Origin: Saprospiraceae bacterium
GTDB lineage: Bacteria; Bacteroidota; Bacteroidia; Chitinophagales; Saprospiraceae
Assembly: GCA_028285545.1 (NCBI GenBank)
Contig: JANQPA010000032.1
Coordinates: 1-64,000, forward strand
Reading direction: 5' to 3'
DNA: 64,000 nt
The position numbers and the translations under genes are program-made. This document shows positions 47,592 to 56,762 of this stretch, one piece after another (position 1 is the stretch's first letter; each line of letters starts with the position of its first letter). The notes beneath the pieces were generated by a model, which was given only the letters and a program-made list of their open reading frames with translations, was not told the DNA's origin and searched no databases.

Positions 47592-48443
47592 TTATTTGTC
47601 TTTAAAGCTCAGGCGATATTTGGAAGGGGAATGGCCATAGACAGCCTTAAAGGAACGAGAAAAATGAGCGATATCCTGAAAACAGCAATCATAAGCGATG
47701 TGACTTATTGATTGATCAGAAACAAGCAAAAGCTCTGCGGCTTTTTCGATTCTTTTCTTTTTGATGTAATTGGCAGGAGTGTCCTGATAAATTTTTTTGA
47801 ACTCCCTTTTAAAAGAGGATAAACTATGATGAGTTAATTGTGCCAATTCAGTAATGCTGACATTTGAAAAAATGTGAGCTTCAATTATTTCTTTAAAACT
47901 GAAGGTTTTCTTAGAAAAAAGATTGTTTAGAATTTCAATAACTTTTGGAGAGTTTTCTGTTTGTAGTAAAAGTAGAATGATTTCCTTCAATTTAAGAATT
48001 AGAATGTCTTCTGTAACCAATTGTGGATTTTCAAAATAAAAGAGTAGACTTTCAATATATTTTTTAATCAGAATGGAAGCTTCCAATTTTACCATATTTG
48101 AATGAAAAGCAAAATTATATTTTTTTAAAAAAGAGGGTAATGAATTATCATAGATCTTCTTTAGCATTTCCGGATAAAAGTGAATAGCTAAGGCTTCATA
48201 TTGGCCATTTGTTCCATTAGGAAACATCTGGGAAAGATAATGGCCACATTTCATCAGTAAAGATTCCTCCTTTAGTATTCTTAATTCTTCATCTTCTGAA
48301 ATAGATTTATACTCCCCATCCAGAATATACAGAAAGCAAGCCTCATCTGGCATGGGGTGCGGTTTTTTGAAAGGAGCTTTTATCACTGCCTTTTCAAAAA
48401 GCATATGGCCGAAGAGATCAATTGTTTGATGTTCTAAGATCAA
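47592..48443 (-). CDS. AraC-family transcriptional regulator
   Basis: A 283-residue soluble regulator. The N-terminal 165 residues form a cupin-like sensor domain (FLYILDGEYKSISEDEELRILKEESLLMKCG), as in the ExsA/YesN-like AraC subgroup common in Bacteroidota. The C-terminal HTH pair covers about 180-280, with ITELAQLTHHSLSSFKREFKKIYQDTPANYIK and CFQDIAHFSRSFKAVYGHSPSKYR. It is divergent from the PD40 lipoprotein gene across a region with two 26-bp palindromes, which are candidate sites for it or another regulator. Confidence 0.88.
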   Translation of the reverse strand: MILEHQTIDLFGHMLFEKAVIKAPFKKPHPMPDEACFLYILDGEYKSISEDEELRILKEESLLMKCGHYLSQMFPNGTNGQYEALAIHFYPEMLKKIYDNSLPSFLKKYNFAFHSNMVKLEASILIKKYIESLLFYFENPQLVTEDILILKLKEIILLLLQTENSPKVIEILNNLFSKKTFSFKEIIEAHIFSNVSITELAQLTHHSLSSFKREFKKIYQDTPANYIKKKRIEKAAELLLVSDQSISHIAYDCCFQDIAHFSRSFKAVYGHSPSKYRLSFKDK

Positions 48444-48571
48444 GCTGTTTTTTTTAGAAAAATATGGTCAAAAATTCTGTTATGCTAAATGTACAATTAT
48501 TCATGCACAGTGACTTTGATGAAAAGTTCAAAAAGTTGATTAATAGGTTCAGTTATTTATGTTGGGATAAG

Positions 48572-48597
48572 ACATGTCATATCTAGACATGACATGT
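48572..48597. promoter_or_regulatory. 26-bp palindromic site A (ACATGTCAT arms)
   Basis: A near-perfect palindrome of 26 bp with arms ACATGTCAT/ATGACATGT and centre CTAG; one base pair of symmetry is broken. It lies 129 bp before the AraC start. Its centre is 105 bp from that of site B. Confidence 0.75.
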
Positions 48598-48676
48598 AGC
48601 ACAAAAATTCCACCACTCTTTTGGAAATAAAGGCTTACAGTTATTTCAATCTAAGGGATATGTAGATTATTTTCGG

Positions 48677-48702
48677 ACATGTCATGTCTAAACATGACAT
48701 GT
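48677..48702. promoter_or_regulatory. 26-bp palindromic site B (ACATGTCATGT arms)
   Basis: A perfect inverted repeat with 11-bp arms (ACATGTCATGT) and CTAA centre. It has the same length and arms as site A and lies 40 bp before the start of the PD40 lipoprotein gene. The spacing of 105 bp equals about ten helical turns, which would suit looping by one regulator. Confidence 0.75.
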
Positions 48703-48741
48703 TTTATCACAAAATCACCTTTAAAATCAAAAATTAAGGCA

Positions 48742-49659
48742 ATGAATTACTCGACTAAATTTGTCCAATTTCTAATTTTAATTTGCTTGATTAACTCCTG
48801 TTCCAACCAAAGCGCACCAGAACAACCACAAAAATTTCTGCCGGATATCCTTTCCACTTCAGCAGTAGAGTATGGAATCACCTTTAGTCCCTCCGGAGAT
48901 AGCTGCTTTTTTGTGCGCCATAATGGACAATGGGGAAAAAGAAATAATCCTCCTTCTAGTATTTATTTAACCACTTCAAAAAATGGCCAATGGTCTGAAC
49001 CTACGCTTGCCTCCTTTTCAAATGAAGAGACCGATGATGGTGACGTTTTTATCTCTCCAGATGGAAGTAGTTTGTTTTTTACCAGCAATAGGGATTATCC
49101 TGACAAAAAGGGAAAAGGGGCAGATATCTGGAAAATAGACAAAAATAATGGGCAATGGGGAAGCCCATATCCACTAGATAGTTTAATAAACTCACCCAAC
49201 ACGGAATACAGCCCAGTTACCAATAAACGAGGAGATCTGTATTTTGCTGCCATCCGAAAGGAAGGCATAGGACAGGGAGATATTTATGTAGCAAAAATTC
49301 AGTCCAATGGGGAGTATTCCTCTCCAGAATTAATTGAAAATGTAAGTACAGAACACGGAGAATGGAACGTATTTGTTGAACCTGAAAATAAATGGCTGAT
49401 TCTTGAGTCATCAGGTCGCCCAGAAGGAAGATCTGGTTATGGCGACCTCTATTACTACAAAAATGAGAATGGGGACTGGCAAGAACCTGTTCATTTGGAA
49501 TCTGTGAATACAACAGGCAGTGAGTTAAATGTTCGAATAGGCCCCGAAGGAAAATACCTGTTTTACGCCTGTAGTTACACCTTGGATAGTGCTGATGTGG
49601 ATATTTTGCGTGTGCCTTTGAATATGATCCTGGAGACTAATTCAGGGTCAAAAGATTAA
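48742..49659 (+). CDS. PD40/TolB-like beta-propeller lipoprotein
   Basis: A 305-residue lipoprotein from the ATG at 48742. The frame is open from 48679, but that would run through palindrome B and add 21 residues before the signal peptide. The lipobox Cys is in LINSCSNQ. The mature part has PD40-type blades: FISPDGSSLFFTSNRDYPDKKG, SPVTNKRGDLYFAAIRK and VRIGPEGKYLFYACS. Such propellers often bind peptides or glycans at the cell surface. No enzyme motif is seen. Its partner is probably the divergent AraC regulator. Confidence 0.83.
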   Translation: MNYSTKFVQFLILICLINSCSNQSAPEQPQKFLPDILSTSAVEYGITFSPSGDSCFFVRHNGQWGKRNNPPSSIYLTTSKNGQWSEPTLASFSNEETDDGDVFISPDGSSLFFTSNRDYPDKKGKGADIWKIDKNNGQWGSPYPLDSLINSPNTEYSPVTNKRGDLYFAAIRKEGIGQGDIYVAKIQSNGEYSSPELIENVSTEHGEWNVFVEPENKWLILESSGRPEGRSGYGDLYYYKNENGDWQEPVHLESVNTTGSELNVRIGPEGKYLFYACSYTLDSADVDILRVPLNMILETNSGSKD

Positions 49660-49770
49660 ATCATAGATGATCATCATTTTTTGATGGATCAACTTATTTA
49701 GAATTTCTTTGTCGAAAATACTTTTGGATGTAAGCTCCATTTGTAGGATTAGTTGTTTGTCAAAAATTAT

Positions 49771-49790
49771 TGACGTACTTTTGACGTAAT
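49771..49790. promoter_or_regulatory. Phased TGACGTA direct repeats before the kinase-HTH gene
   Basis: TGACGTA occurs at 49771 and 49782, exactly 11 bp apart. The stretch reads TGACGTACTTTTGACGTAAT. A -7-like TACTTTTG (49776-49783) lies between and under the repeats, with TTG 20 bp upstream, so a bound protein would cover the promoter. The TTG start codon is 15 bp downstream. The same repeats occur before the susC gene that follows. Confidence 0.7.
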
Positions 49791-49805
49791 CTAAATCTTT
49801 TACCA

Positions 49806-51791
49806 TTGTATCTTTTAGGCTACGACATAGGAAGTTCAACCATAAAGGCTTCTCTTGTTCATACAGAGACTCAGGAAGTCGTGGGCTTGCTTCAGTACCC
49901 TGACCAAGATATGGACATGATTTCCAGGCAAAGAGGCTGGGCAGAACAGCAACCTGAAGTGTGGTGGCAGGATTTCTGTGTAGTGACCAGACGGCTATTG
50001 AATAAAACCGGGGTTTCAGCAAAAAATATTGTGGGGATCGGAATTTCCTATCAGATGCATGGCCTGGTTCTTATTGATGAAGAACAACAAGTCCTGCGCC
50101 CTTCTATAATATGGTGTGATAGCCGGGCGGTGGCTATCGGACAGCAAGCCTTCAAAGAGATTGGTGAAGAATATTGCCTAAAAAAAATGCTTAACTCACC
50201 TGGTAATTTTACAGCCTCCAAATTGAAATGGGTAAAAGACAATGAACCTGAAGTTTATGAAAAAGCGTATAAACTCTTGTTGCCAGGGGATTTTATTGCC
50301 ATGAAATTAACTGGCGAGGCAGTTACTACTATTTCTGGCTTGACAGAAGGTATTTTCTGGAACTTTAAGGAGAAAAAAATAGATCATACCATCCTGCAGC
50401 ATTATGGATTAAGAGAAGATCTCATCGCCCCAACTGTACCCACTTTTTCCATTCAGGGAAGGGTAACTAAAAAAGCAGCGGAAAGAACTGGACTTGAAGC
50501 AGGTACTCCCATTACCTATCGGGCCGGAGATCAACCTAATAATGCACTTTCATTGAATGTTTTACATCCAGGTGAAGTAGCGGCTACCAGCGGTACTTCC
50601 GGAGTTGTTTATGGCATTGTCGATCGTCCTGCTTTTGATCCTCAATCCAGAGTCAATGCATTTGCGCATGTCAATTATGAACAAGCTTATAATCGAATAG
50701 GGATTCTTCTTTGTTTGAATGGGGCAGGTATTCAATATAGCTGGATCAAACATCAGGTAGCCAGAGGCTCACATACCTACTCGGATATGGAACGGATGGC
50801 CTCCACCGTACCAGTTGGTTCCGATGGCTTATGTATTCTTCCCTTTGGAAATGGTGCAGAAAGAATGCTGGATAACAGAGAACCCAATGCACATTTTTTT
50901 AATCTCCAATTCAATCGTCATACAAGAGGTCATTTATACCGGGCAGCCTTGGAAGGTGTTGCTTTTTCCTTTGTGCATGGCATCAATATCCTGAAAGAAA
51001 TGAACCTGAATGTGGATGTCATTAGGGTTGGGAACGACAATATGTTTCAGTCTAAAATATTTTCGACCACTCTTGCTACATTATTGGATAGCCATATTGA
51101 AGTTGTTGAAACCACTGGTGCTATTGGAGCAGCCAGAGCGGCAGGAGTTGCCGTAGGAATTTATAGAAACCTGGAGGAGGCACTGGCTAATGAGCAACCT
51201 TTTCTGGTATATGAACCCTTGTATAATAGAGGGCTTTGCGAACAGGCTTATTCCTACTGGCTTTCTTCATTGGAGAAATCTCTTAGGACGCCCAAGAGTA
51301 GTGAAAGAGCGAATGTTACGGTGGCTAAGAGAAATCAACATCTTGAAAAACAAATAAAGCAAAAAAATAGGCAGTTGGCTGCGACTTCGCTGCAACAGGT
51401 GACTACCAAAGATTTTATTTCAGAAATTAAACAGGACTTGGAAAGCCTAATTGCTTCTAGCCAAGATGGGCAAATCAATGGGCAACTAAAAGCAATAAAG
51501 CGCAAATTGGAGAAACAAATTCAAGATGGGGACGATTGGAAATCTTTTGAAGAGCATTTTAATCTCCTACACGATGATTTTTTCGAAAAAATCAAAGAAG
51601 CTTACCCCAAATTGAGCATTCCAGAATTAAAAATGTGCGCCTACCTTAAAATGGGGCTATCAAACAAAGAAATGGCCCAAAAACTTAACCTTTCCATTAG
51701 AGGTATAGAAACTCGAAGGTACCGCCTGGGAAAAAAGCTGGGCCCCGGGTCAAGAACCAAACTCCTCGATTTCATCAAACAATTCGACTAA
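49806..51791 (+). CDS. FGGY carbohydrate kinase (xylulokinase-like) fused to LuxR-like HTH
   Basis: A 661-residue protein starting at TTG (MYLLGYDIGSS aligns exactly with the N-terminus of the stand-alone paralogue). Residues 1-490 form an FGGY kinase with ATP-side D7 in YDIGSS and catalytic-base D242 in YRAGDQPNNA, so it may still phosphorylate sugar. Residues about 505-590 are charged and coiled-coil-like. Residues about 606-650 are a LuxR-type HTH (ELKMCAYLKMGLSNKEMAQKLNLSIRGIETRRYRLGKKLG), of the kind that ends Bacteroidota propeller-sensor regulators. The likely role is a DNA-binding sensor of D-xylulose or a related sugar. It is followed by a SusC/D locus, and matching direct repeats precede both genes. 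Confidence 0.9.
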   Translation: MYLLGYDIGSSTIKASLVHTETQEVVGLLQYPDQDMDMISRQRGWAEQQPEVWWQDFCVVTRRLLNKTGVSAKNIVGIGISYQMHGLVLIDEEQQVLRPSIIWCDSRAVAIGQQAFKEIGEEYCLKKMLNSPGNFTASKLKWVKDNEPEVYEKAYKLLLPGDFIAMKLTGEAVTTISGLTEGIFWNFKEKKIDHTILQHYGLREDLIAPTVPTFSIQGRVTKKAAERTGLEAGTPITYRAGDQPNNALSLNVLHPGEVAATSGTSGVVYGIVDRPAFDPQSRVNAFAHVNYEQAYNRIGILLCLNGAGIQYSWIKHQVARGSHTYSDMERMASTVPVGSDGLCILPFGNGAERMLDNREPNAHFFNLQFNRHTRGHLYRAALEGVAFSFVHGINILKEMNLNVDVIRVGNDNMFQSKIFSTTLATLLDSHIEVVETTGAIGAARAAGVAVGIYRNLEEALANEQPFLVYEPLYNRGLCEQAYSYWLSSLEKSLRTPKSSERANVTVAKRNQHLEKQIKQKNRQLAATSLQQVTTKDFISEIKQDLESLIASSQDGQINGQLKAIKRKLEKQIQDGDDWKSFEEHFNLLHDDFFEKIKEAYPKLSIPELKMCAYLKMGLSNKEMAQKLNLSIRGIETRRYRLGKKLGPGSRTKLLDFIKQFD

Positions 51792-51796
51792 GCACC

Positions 51797-51836
51797 TGAC
51801 GTACCATTGACGTAATTTTTTATTCCCTTTGACGAA
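51797..51836. promoter_or_regulatory. Phased TGACG direct repeats before susC 3
   Basis: TGACGTA at 51797 and 51808 (11 bp apart), then TGACGAAT at 51830 (22 bp further), follow the stop of the kinase-HTH gene. The first two match those at 49771-49790 nearly base for base. A weak promoter-like pair (ATTG at 51858 and GATATTTG at 51880-51887) lies downstream, so the repeats would be in an activator position. Confidence 0.68.
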
Positions 51837-51968
51837 TTTTTGCAGTACCTGATTTTTATTGTAAGGAATTAGTTATACGGATATTTGTTTCGAATAATAG
51901 GATTTTTCAAAATTTTTAATCGTATAAGGTTGCGATTATAAAATTATAACCAACCAAATTATTTCGAA

Positions 51969-54900
51969 ATGAATTTCAAATACATTCACTGGTCGAGATT
52001 GTTAAAGAAGTCTGGAAGTACCATATTAAGCTTTATCATGGTCGTTTTTTTGGCTTCAGCTATCCAGGCCCAAACTGGAAGTATCGCAGGAAAGGTGACA
52101 GACGAAACGGGTTCAGGCCTTCCTGGGGTAAACATTGTAATTAAGGGAACGAGCACAGGAACTGTAACTGATTATGATGGAAATTATTCCATCAATGCTG
52201 ATAAAGGAATGACGCTTGTTTTTTCTTATACAGGCTTTTCTACTCAGGAGTTTGTGGTAGGTGATAATAACACCATTAATGTAAACCTCAGTACAGATGC
52301 AGAATTACTTGGTGAGGTTGTGGTAGTGGGTTATGGACAAACTCAAAATAAGCGAGCAACGACAACAGCCATTTCATCCATTTCCTCCGCACAAATAACA
52401 GAATTGAGAACAGCCAGGCCTGAAACTGCTTTGCAGGGAAGTGCCCCTGGGGTGATTGTAGCTCAAACATCTGGATCTCCAGGAGCTCCACTTACTGTAA
52501 GGATGAGAGGGGTAGGATCTCCGAATGCTTCTGCTCCACTCTATTTGGTAAACGGCGTGCAGGTACCCAACCTCGAATACTTAAATTCTGCTGATATTCA
52601 GAATATTTCCTTATTAAAAGATGCTGCCTCTGCCGCCATCTACGGCTCAAGAGGAGGAAATGGTGTGGTATTAGTACAAACCAAAAAGGGAACCAGAACT
52701 GCTGAAAAGCCCTCTATTAGTCTGAGCGGATTTTATGGCTTCCAAAATTTATTGTATAAGCCGGAACTGATGGACAAAGATCAATACATTGATTATTATA
52801 ACAACGCTGTCACCAATTTTGAGGCTCCTACCGGCTTCAGAGGAGCTTTTACTGACCAGGAAAGGAATGCACTTCCAAATACTGACTGGTACGATGTAAT
52901 TTTTGATGATAACGCTCCAATGAGGAATGTACATCTTTCCTTTGCAGATGGTAGTGAACGAACAGATTATTCTATTGCCGCAGGTATTTTCAACCAGGAA
53001 GGTATGGTCGGTGGAGATGCTGGTAAATCTGATTATGAAAGAAGAAATGTAAGAGCTACTATTAATACTGATTTGGCGGATAACCTGCAATTATCTGTTT
53101 CTGCGGATTATACCAATATTTCCAGAAACTTTTTAATTGAAAATAGTGGTGGTACCGGGACGGCCCTTATGAATTATATTACCGCTATCCCGGCAATTTA
53201 TCCAAGCCGAGCCGCTAATGGAGAGCTATTTAATATGGGGAGACAAAATCCAAATCCCATTTTTAACGGCGTTCCTCTAAATGTATTGGGAGCGGTTACC
53301 AATCCTTTATGGAGTATAGAAATTACAAATAGGGAAGCTGTTCAAGATGTACTTTTATTGTCAGGATCTTTATCATTTCAGCCGGTAAAAAACCTGAATA
53401 TCCGAGGATCCTACTCTTATTATGATCTTCATGCTTTGAATCGGTCATTTACTCCATTGATTACTTATCCGGAGCAGGCTTTTAACACGGATGGTTTTGT
53501 TTCCTATACGGAAGCTCCTACTGATGTTGAAAATACACAATACAATCTGACGGCAGAATATGACTTTGGCCAACTGGGAGGCAATCACAACCTGAAAATT
53601 CTGGGCGGATTTGAGGTTATTGAATCCTATACTAACCTTTTTGGACAGGTTTCCAATGCAGGAGATTTCTTAGTGAATAATTTTGAAGATGTCAATTTTG
53701 CATTGGCTGCAGATATATCTAATGCAATTGTTTCTCCGGGTCTGGAAGCAGAAGTAGGATTATTGTCCTTCTTTGGAAGAGTAAATTATGATTTTGACGG
53801 GAAATACTTCCTTTCTGCATCATTGAGAAATGACCAATCTTCCAATTTTGGTGAGAACAACAGGTCGGGTGTCTTTCCAGCTGTTTCTGCAGGATGGTTA
53901 TTATCCGAAGAGGGCTTTTTTGACGTCAGTTGGATTGATATGCTTAAAATCAGGGCAAGCTGGGGAATTAATGGTAGTGATGCTGCAACTCCTTATTCTT
54001 ATATCGCAACAGTTTCTACCAGTGCCCAATATTCTGGAAGTACAGGAATTACCTTGACCGGCCTGGCCAATCCAGATTTGAAATGGGAAGAATTAACCCA
54101 GACGAATATAGGACTGGATATCAATTTGTTGAATAATAAGCTGGGCATTACCGTTGATTATTATAATAAGGAAACTTCTGATATCCTATTAAGGGCAAAT
54201 ACTCCATTAAGTACAGGTTTGAATCCTTCATTTGTCAATGTAGGAAGTGTAAAAAATACTGGTTTTGAGGTATTATTATCTTACCGGGAAAGAGTAAGCA
54301 AAGATTTTCGCTGGAATATTTCCTTTGGAATGGGATATAATGAAAATGAAGTGACTAGCCTTGGTGAAAATGGACAGGCCCTTCAGGGAGGAATTACCGG
54401 GCAGTTATTTGCAGACCCAATTACCCTCACTGCTATTGGCCAGCCTATTTCTAGTTTCTATGGCTATGTGGTAGAAGGTGTGGATGCCAGAGGAAACCTC
54501 TTGTTTGCAGACCTAGATGGTAGCGGAAATGATAAAACAGCACCCAATTCTGGCGACAAAACATTTATCGGCAATCCCATCCCTGACTTTACTTTTGGTC
54601 TTAATCTTGGAGCCAACTATAAAGGTTTTGATTTGAATGCTTATTTCTATGCCGTAGAAGGGAATGATCTTTATGATGCCACTATTCGATATGATGCCAT
54701 CGGGTCTAACCGACCAATTGGTTATGCGGAAAATGATGCGCCCAAAAACCTATTCAGTGCCGGCGCTGGAGGAGAGCAATTGGTTTCAGATTTTCATGTA
54801 AAAGATGGATCTTTTATCAAATTGAAAAATCTTTCCCTGGGATATACTTTCTCCAATAATATTTCCAGCAAAATTAAAGCGGAAAATATCAGAGTATTTG

Positions 54901-55055
54901 TAGCTGCCCAAAACCTTTTCACCTTGACGAGGTATACTGGTGCAGATCCTGAAATCGGAGAAAATGTGCTAAACAGCAATTTGGATATCGGTATTGACAG
55001 AGGTTATTATCCTCAGCCAAGAACCATGATGTTTGGATTTCAACTAGGGTTTTAA
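51969..55055 (+). CDS. SusC-like TonB-dependent transporter 3 (xylose-type locus)
   Basis: A 1028-residue outer-membrane receptor. The signal peptide ends at AIQAQ, then comes the carboxypeptidase-regulatory-like domain (GSIAGKVTDETGSGLPGVN), the TonB-box region GEVVVVGYGQTQNK, the plug (GVVLVQTKKG) and a barrel ending in LGF. It differs clearly from the two alginate SusC proteins and lacks their conserved leader. It is the first structural gene after the kinase-HTH regulator and lies 23 bp before its SusD. Confidence 0.94.
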   Translation: MNFKYIHWSRLLKKSGSTILSFIMVVFLASAIQAQTGSIAGKVTDETGSGLPGVNIVIKGTSTGTVTDYDGNYSINADKGMTLVFSYTGFSTQEFVVGDNNTINVNLSTDAELLGEVVVVGYGQTQNKRATTTAISSISSAQITELRTARPETALQGSAPGVIVAQTSGSPGAPLTVRMRGVGSPNASAPLYLVNGVQVPNLEYLNSADIQNISLLKDAASAAIYGSRGGNGVVLVQTKKGTRTAEKPSISLSGFYGFQNLLYKPELMDKDQYIDYYNNAVTNFEAPTGFRGAFTDQERNALPNTDWYDVIFDDNAPMRNVHLSFADGSERTDYSIAAGIFNQEGMVGGDAGKSDYERRNVRATINTDLADNLQLSVSADYTNISRNFLIENSGGTGTALMNYITAIPAIYPSRAANGELFNMGRQNPNPIFNGVPLNVLGAVTNPLWSIEITNREAVQDVLLLSGSLSFQPVKNLNIRGSYSYYDLHALNRSFTPLITYPEQAFNTDGFVSYTEAPTDVENTQYNLTAEYDFGQLGGNHNLKILGGFEVIESYTNLFGQVSNAGDFLVNNFEDVNFALAADISNAIVSPGLEAEVGLLSFFGRVNYDFDGKYFLSASLRNDQSSNFGENNRSGVFPAVSAGWLLSEEGFFDVSWIDMLKIRASWGINGSDAATPYSYIATVSTSAQYSGSTGITLTGLANPDLKWEELTQTNIGLDINLLNNKLGITVDYYNKETSDILLRANTPLSTGLNPSFVNVGSVKNTGFEVLLSYRERVSKDFRWNISFGMGYNENEVTSLGENGQALQGGITGQLFADPITLTAIGQPISSFYGYVVEGVDARGNLLFADLDGSGNDKTAPNSGDKTFIGNPIPDFTFGLNLGANYKGFDLNAYFYAVEGNDLYDATIRYDAIGSNRPIGYAENDAPKNLFSAGAGGEQLVSDFHVKDGSFIKLKNLSLGYTFSNNISSKIKAENIRVFVAAQNLFTLTRYTGADPEIGENVLNSNLDIGIDRGYYPQPRTMMFGFQLGF

Positions 55056-55078
55056 GATCAATTAAAAATATCAATATC

Positions 55079-56599
55079 ATGAAAATGAAATTTCAAAATA
55101 TAATATACTTTCTAATTTTTTGTGGAACAGGGGCGCTATTTTTTTCATCTTGTGATAAAGATGAGTTATTGGAAAAAGATCCCATTTCCACCATTTCCAG
55201 CGAAACGGCTTTTGAAACGGAAGCTAGTGTCATGTCAGCATTAAATGCGGCCTATGATCCACTTCAATGGCAATTTAATAATAGTGCGCACTCCTTCCCG
55301 CAGATGTTCCAGTCCATCCGTGGGGATGATCATCATTCACAGCAGGCTTCTTTTTGGGCTGCCGGCTTATTATTTGATGATTTCCCCATTTTACCTAACA
55401 ATACAAATGTAGCTGCATATTGGGCTAAATGGTATAAGATGATTGCCAGAGCAAATTTTGCCATTAAGATTGCCGAAGGTTTCGATTTCACCACTCCTGG
55501 CTTGCAAAACCAAATTATAGCAGAGGCTAAATTCCTGAGAGGCTTTGCCTACTTCGAATTGGTACGTCACTTTGGCGGAGTGCCCTTAATTACGCAGGCC
55601 ATTACAAGTACAGATGACGAAATCTTTTTGCCTAGGAATTCAGAATCCGAAGTTTATGCTCAAATAGAAAAAGACCTATCGGATGCGGCAGCGGCCTTAC
55701 CAGCCAAAGGAGAAACGGATGCCTGGAGGGCCAATAAAGGAGCTGCTCAAGGGATTTTGGCCAAAGCACATCTTTATCAAGGAGAATATACAGAGACGGT
55801 TCAGTATTGCGAACAAATTATGAATAGTGGGATTTATGGCTTGGAGGATGTATTTGAAAATAATTTTAAGCAGGCCAATGAATTTGGTTTAGAATCTATT
55901 TTTGAAATCAATTATGTTGACGGGCTTGCAGGTGGAGGATTTGAAACCAATGAATCACAGGAAGGTTCCGGCTCCTGGCAGTTTATGTTTATGTGGGCAG
56001 CTGGCAAATGGCTTTCCTGGGGTAATATGATTCCAAGACAATCACTCATTACTCTTTATGATGATAATGATCAAAGAAAAGCCGCTACCTTCCTTCAACC
56101 TGGTGATGTGGTTAATTCTCCTGGCCTGGCAGCTATTGGATGGGATCCCATCAAGAATCCGGGTTTTGCTATTGGCTCTCAGGCTATGAATAAAAAGTTT
56201 TTCATCAGCTATGAAGAATTAGATGTCCTGTTGAATGTTCAACAAAGTCCCCTCAATGAAAAAATCCTAAGGTATTCAGATGTACTTCTGATGCATGCAG
56301 AGGCTTCCCTAATGGGAGGTGGTGGCGACGGACAATCCTCCTTCGAGGCAGTTACCATGAGGGCTTATGGTGGTACTCTACCTTATACGCTTGAAAATAT
56401 CAAGTTAGAAAGAAGGAAAGAGCTGGCAACGGAAGGTTGGAACCGATTCACTGACCTGAAAAGATGGGGTGACCTAAAAACGGCTATGGAAGCGGTTGGG
56501 AAAAATTTTGTAGAAGGTAGAGATGAACTGCTACCTATTCCTCAGGTCGAAATCAATTTGGTAGGGACCAGCATTCTTCAACAAAATCCTGGATACTAA
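55079..56599 (+). CDS. SusD-like lipoprotein 3 (xylose-type locus)
   Basis: A 506-residue SusD/RagB protein with lipobox Cys25 (LFFSSCDKDELL). The core shows IIAEAKFLRGFAYFELVRHFGGVPL, and the C-terminus has ERRKELATEGWNRFTDLKRWG and ends NPGY. It forms the outer-membrane capture complex with SusC 3. The substrate is inferred from the downstream hydrolases and xylose genes to be a xylose- or glucose-containing beta-linked algal glycan. Confidence 0.93.
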   Translation: MKMKFQNIIYFLIFCGTGALFFSSCDKDELLEKDPISTISSETAFETEASVMSALNAAYDPLQWQFNNSAHSFPQMFQSIRGDDHHSQQASFWAAGLLFDDFPILPNNTNVAAYWAKWYKMIARANFAIKIAEGFDFTTPGLQNQIIAEAKFLRGFAYFELVRHFGGVPLITQAITSTDDEIFLPRNSESEVYAQIEKDLSDAAAALPAKGETDAWRANKGAAQGILAKAHLYQGEYTETVQYCEQIMNSGIYGLEDVFENNFKQANEFGLESIFEINYVDGLAGGGFETNESQEGSGSWQFMFMWAAGKWLSWGNMIPRQSLITLYDDNDQRKAATFLQPGDVVNSPGLAAIGWDPIKNPGFAIGSQAMNKKFFISYEELDVLLNVQQSPLNEKILRYSDVLLMHAEASLMGGGGDGQSSFEAVTMRAYGGTLPYTLENIKLERRKELATEGWNRFTDLKRWGDLKTAMEAVGKNFVEGRDELLPIPQVEINLVGTSILQQNPGY

Positions 56600-56686
56600 T
56601 AGAGGAGCTTATGCAAATAAGCGTAAAGTTTTGCTCTAAAGGGAGTGATAATCAATAAGTGGATTTTTGAAATGATTTGGTTAATA

Positions 56687-56731
56687 GTTAATGGTTATAC
56701 GTTATTCGCAAAGTAACGAATAACCATTAAC
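56687..56731 (+). repeat. Inverted repeat between susD 3 and the next lipoprotein gene
   Basis: Arms GTTAATGGTTAT (56687-56698) and its complement (56720-56731) continue, after one A-A mismatch, with CGTTA/TAACG around a 9-nt loop. Further copies of AATAACCA follow to 56749. It could be an intra-operon terminator or processing hairpin that lowers expression of the genes below. Confidence 0.6.
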
Positions 56732-56762
56732 GAATAACCAATAACCATTAAACTCAATATAG

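Noticed and set aside
48679-48741. Upstream start for the PD40 lipoprotein
   Set aside because: It would place palindrome B inside the coding sequence and bury the signal peptide 21 residues from the N-terminus.
49648-50022. Minus-strand frame before the kinase-HTH gene
   Set aside because: It overlaps the conserved start of the kinase and its promoter repeats. The translated sequence shows no recognisable pattern.
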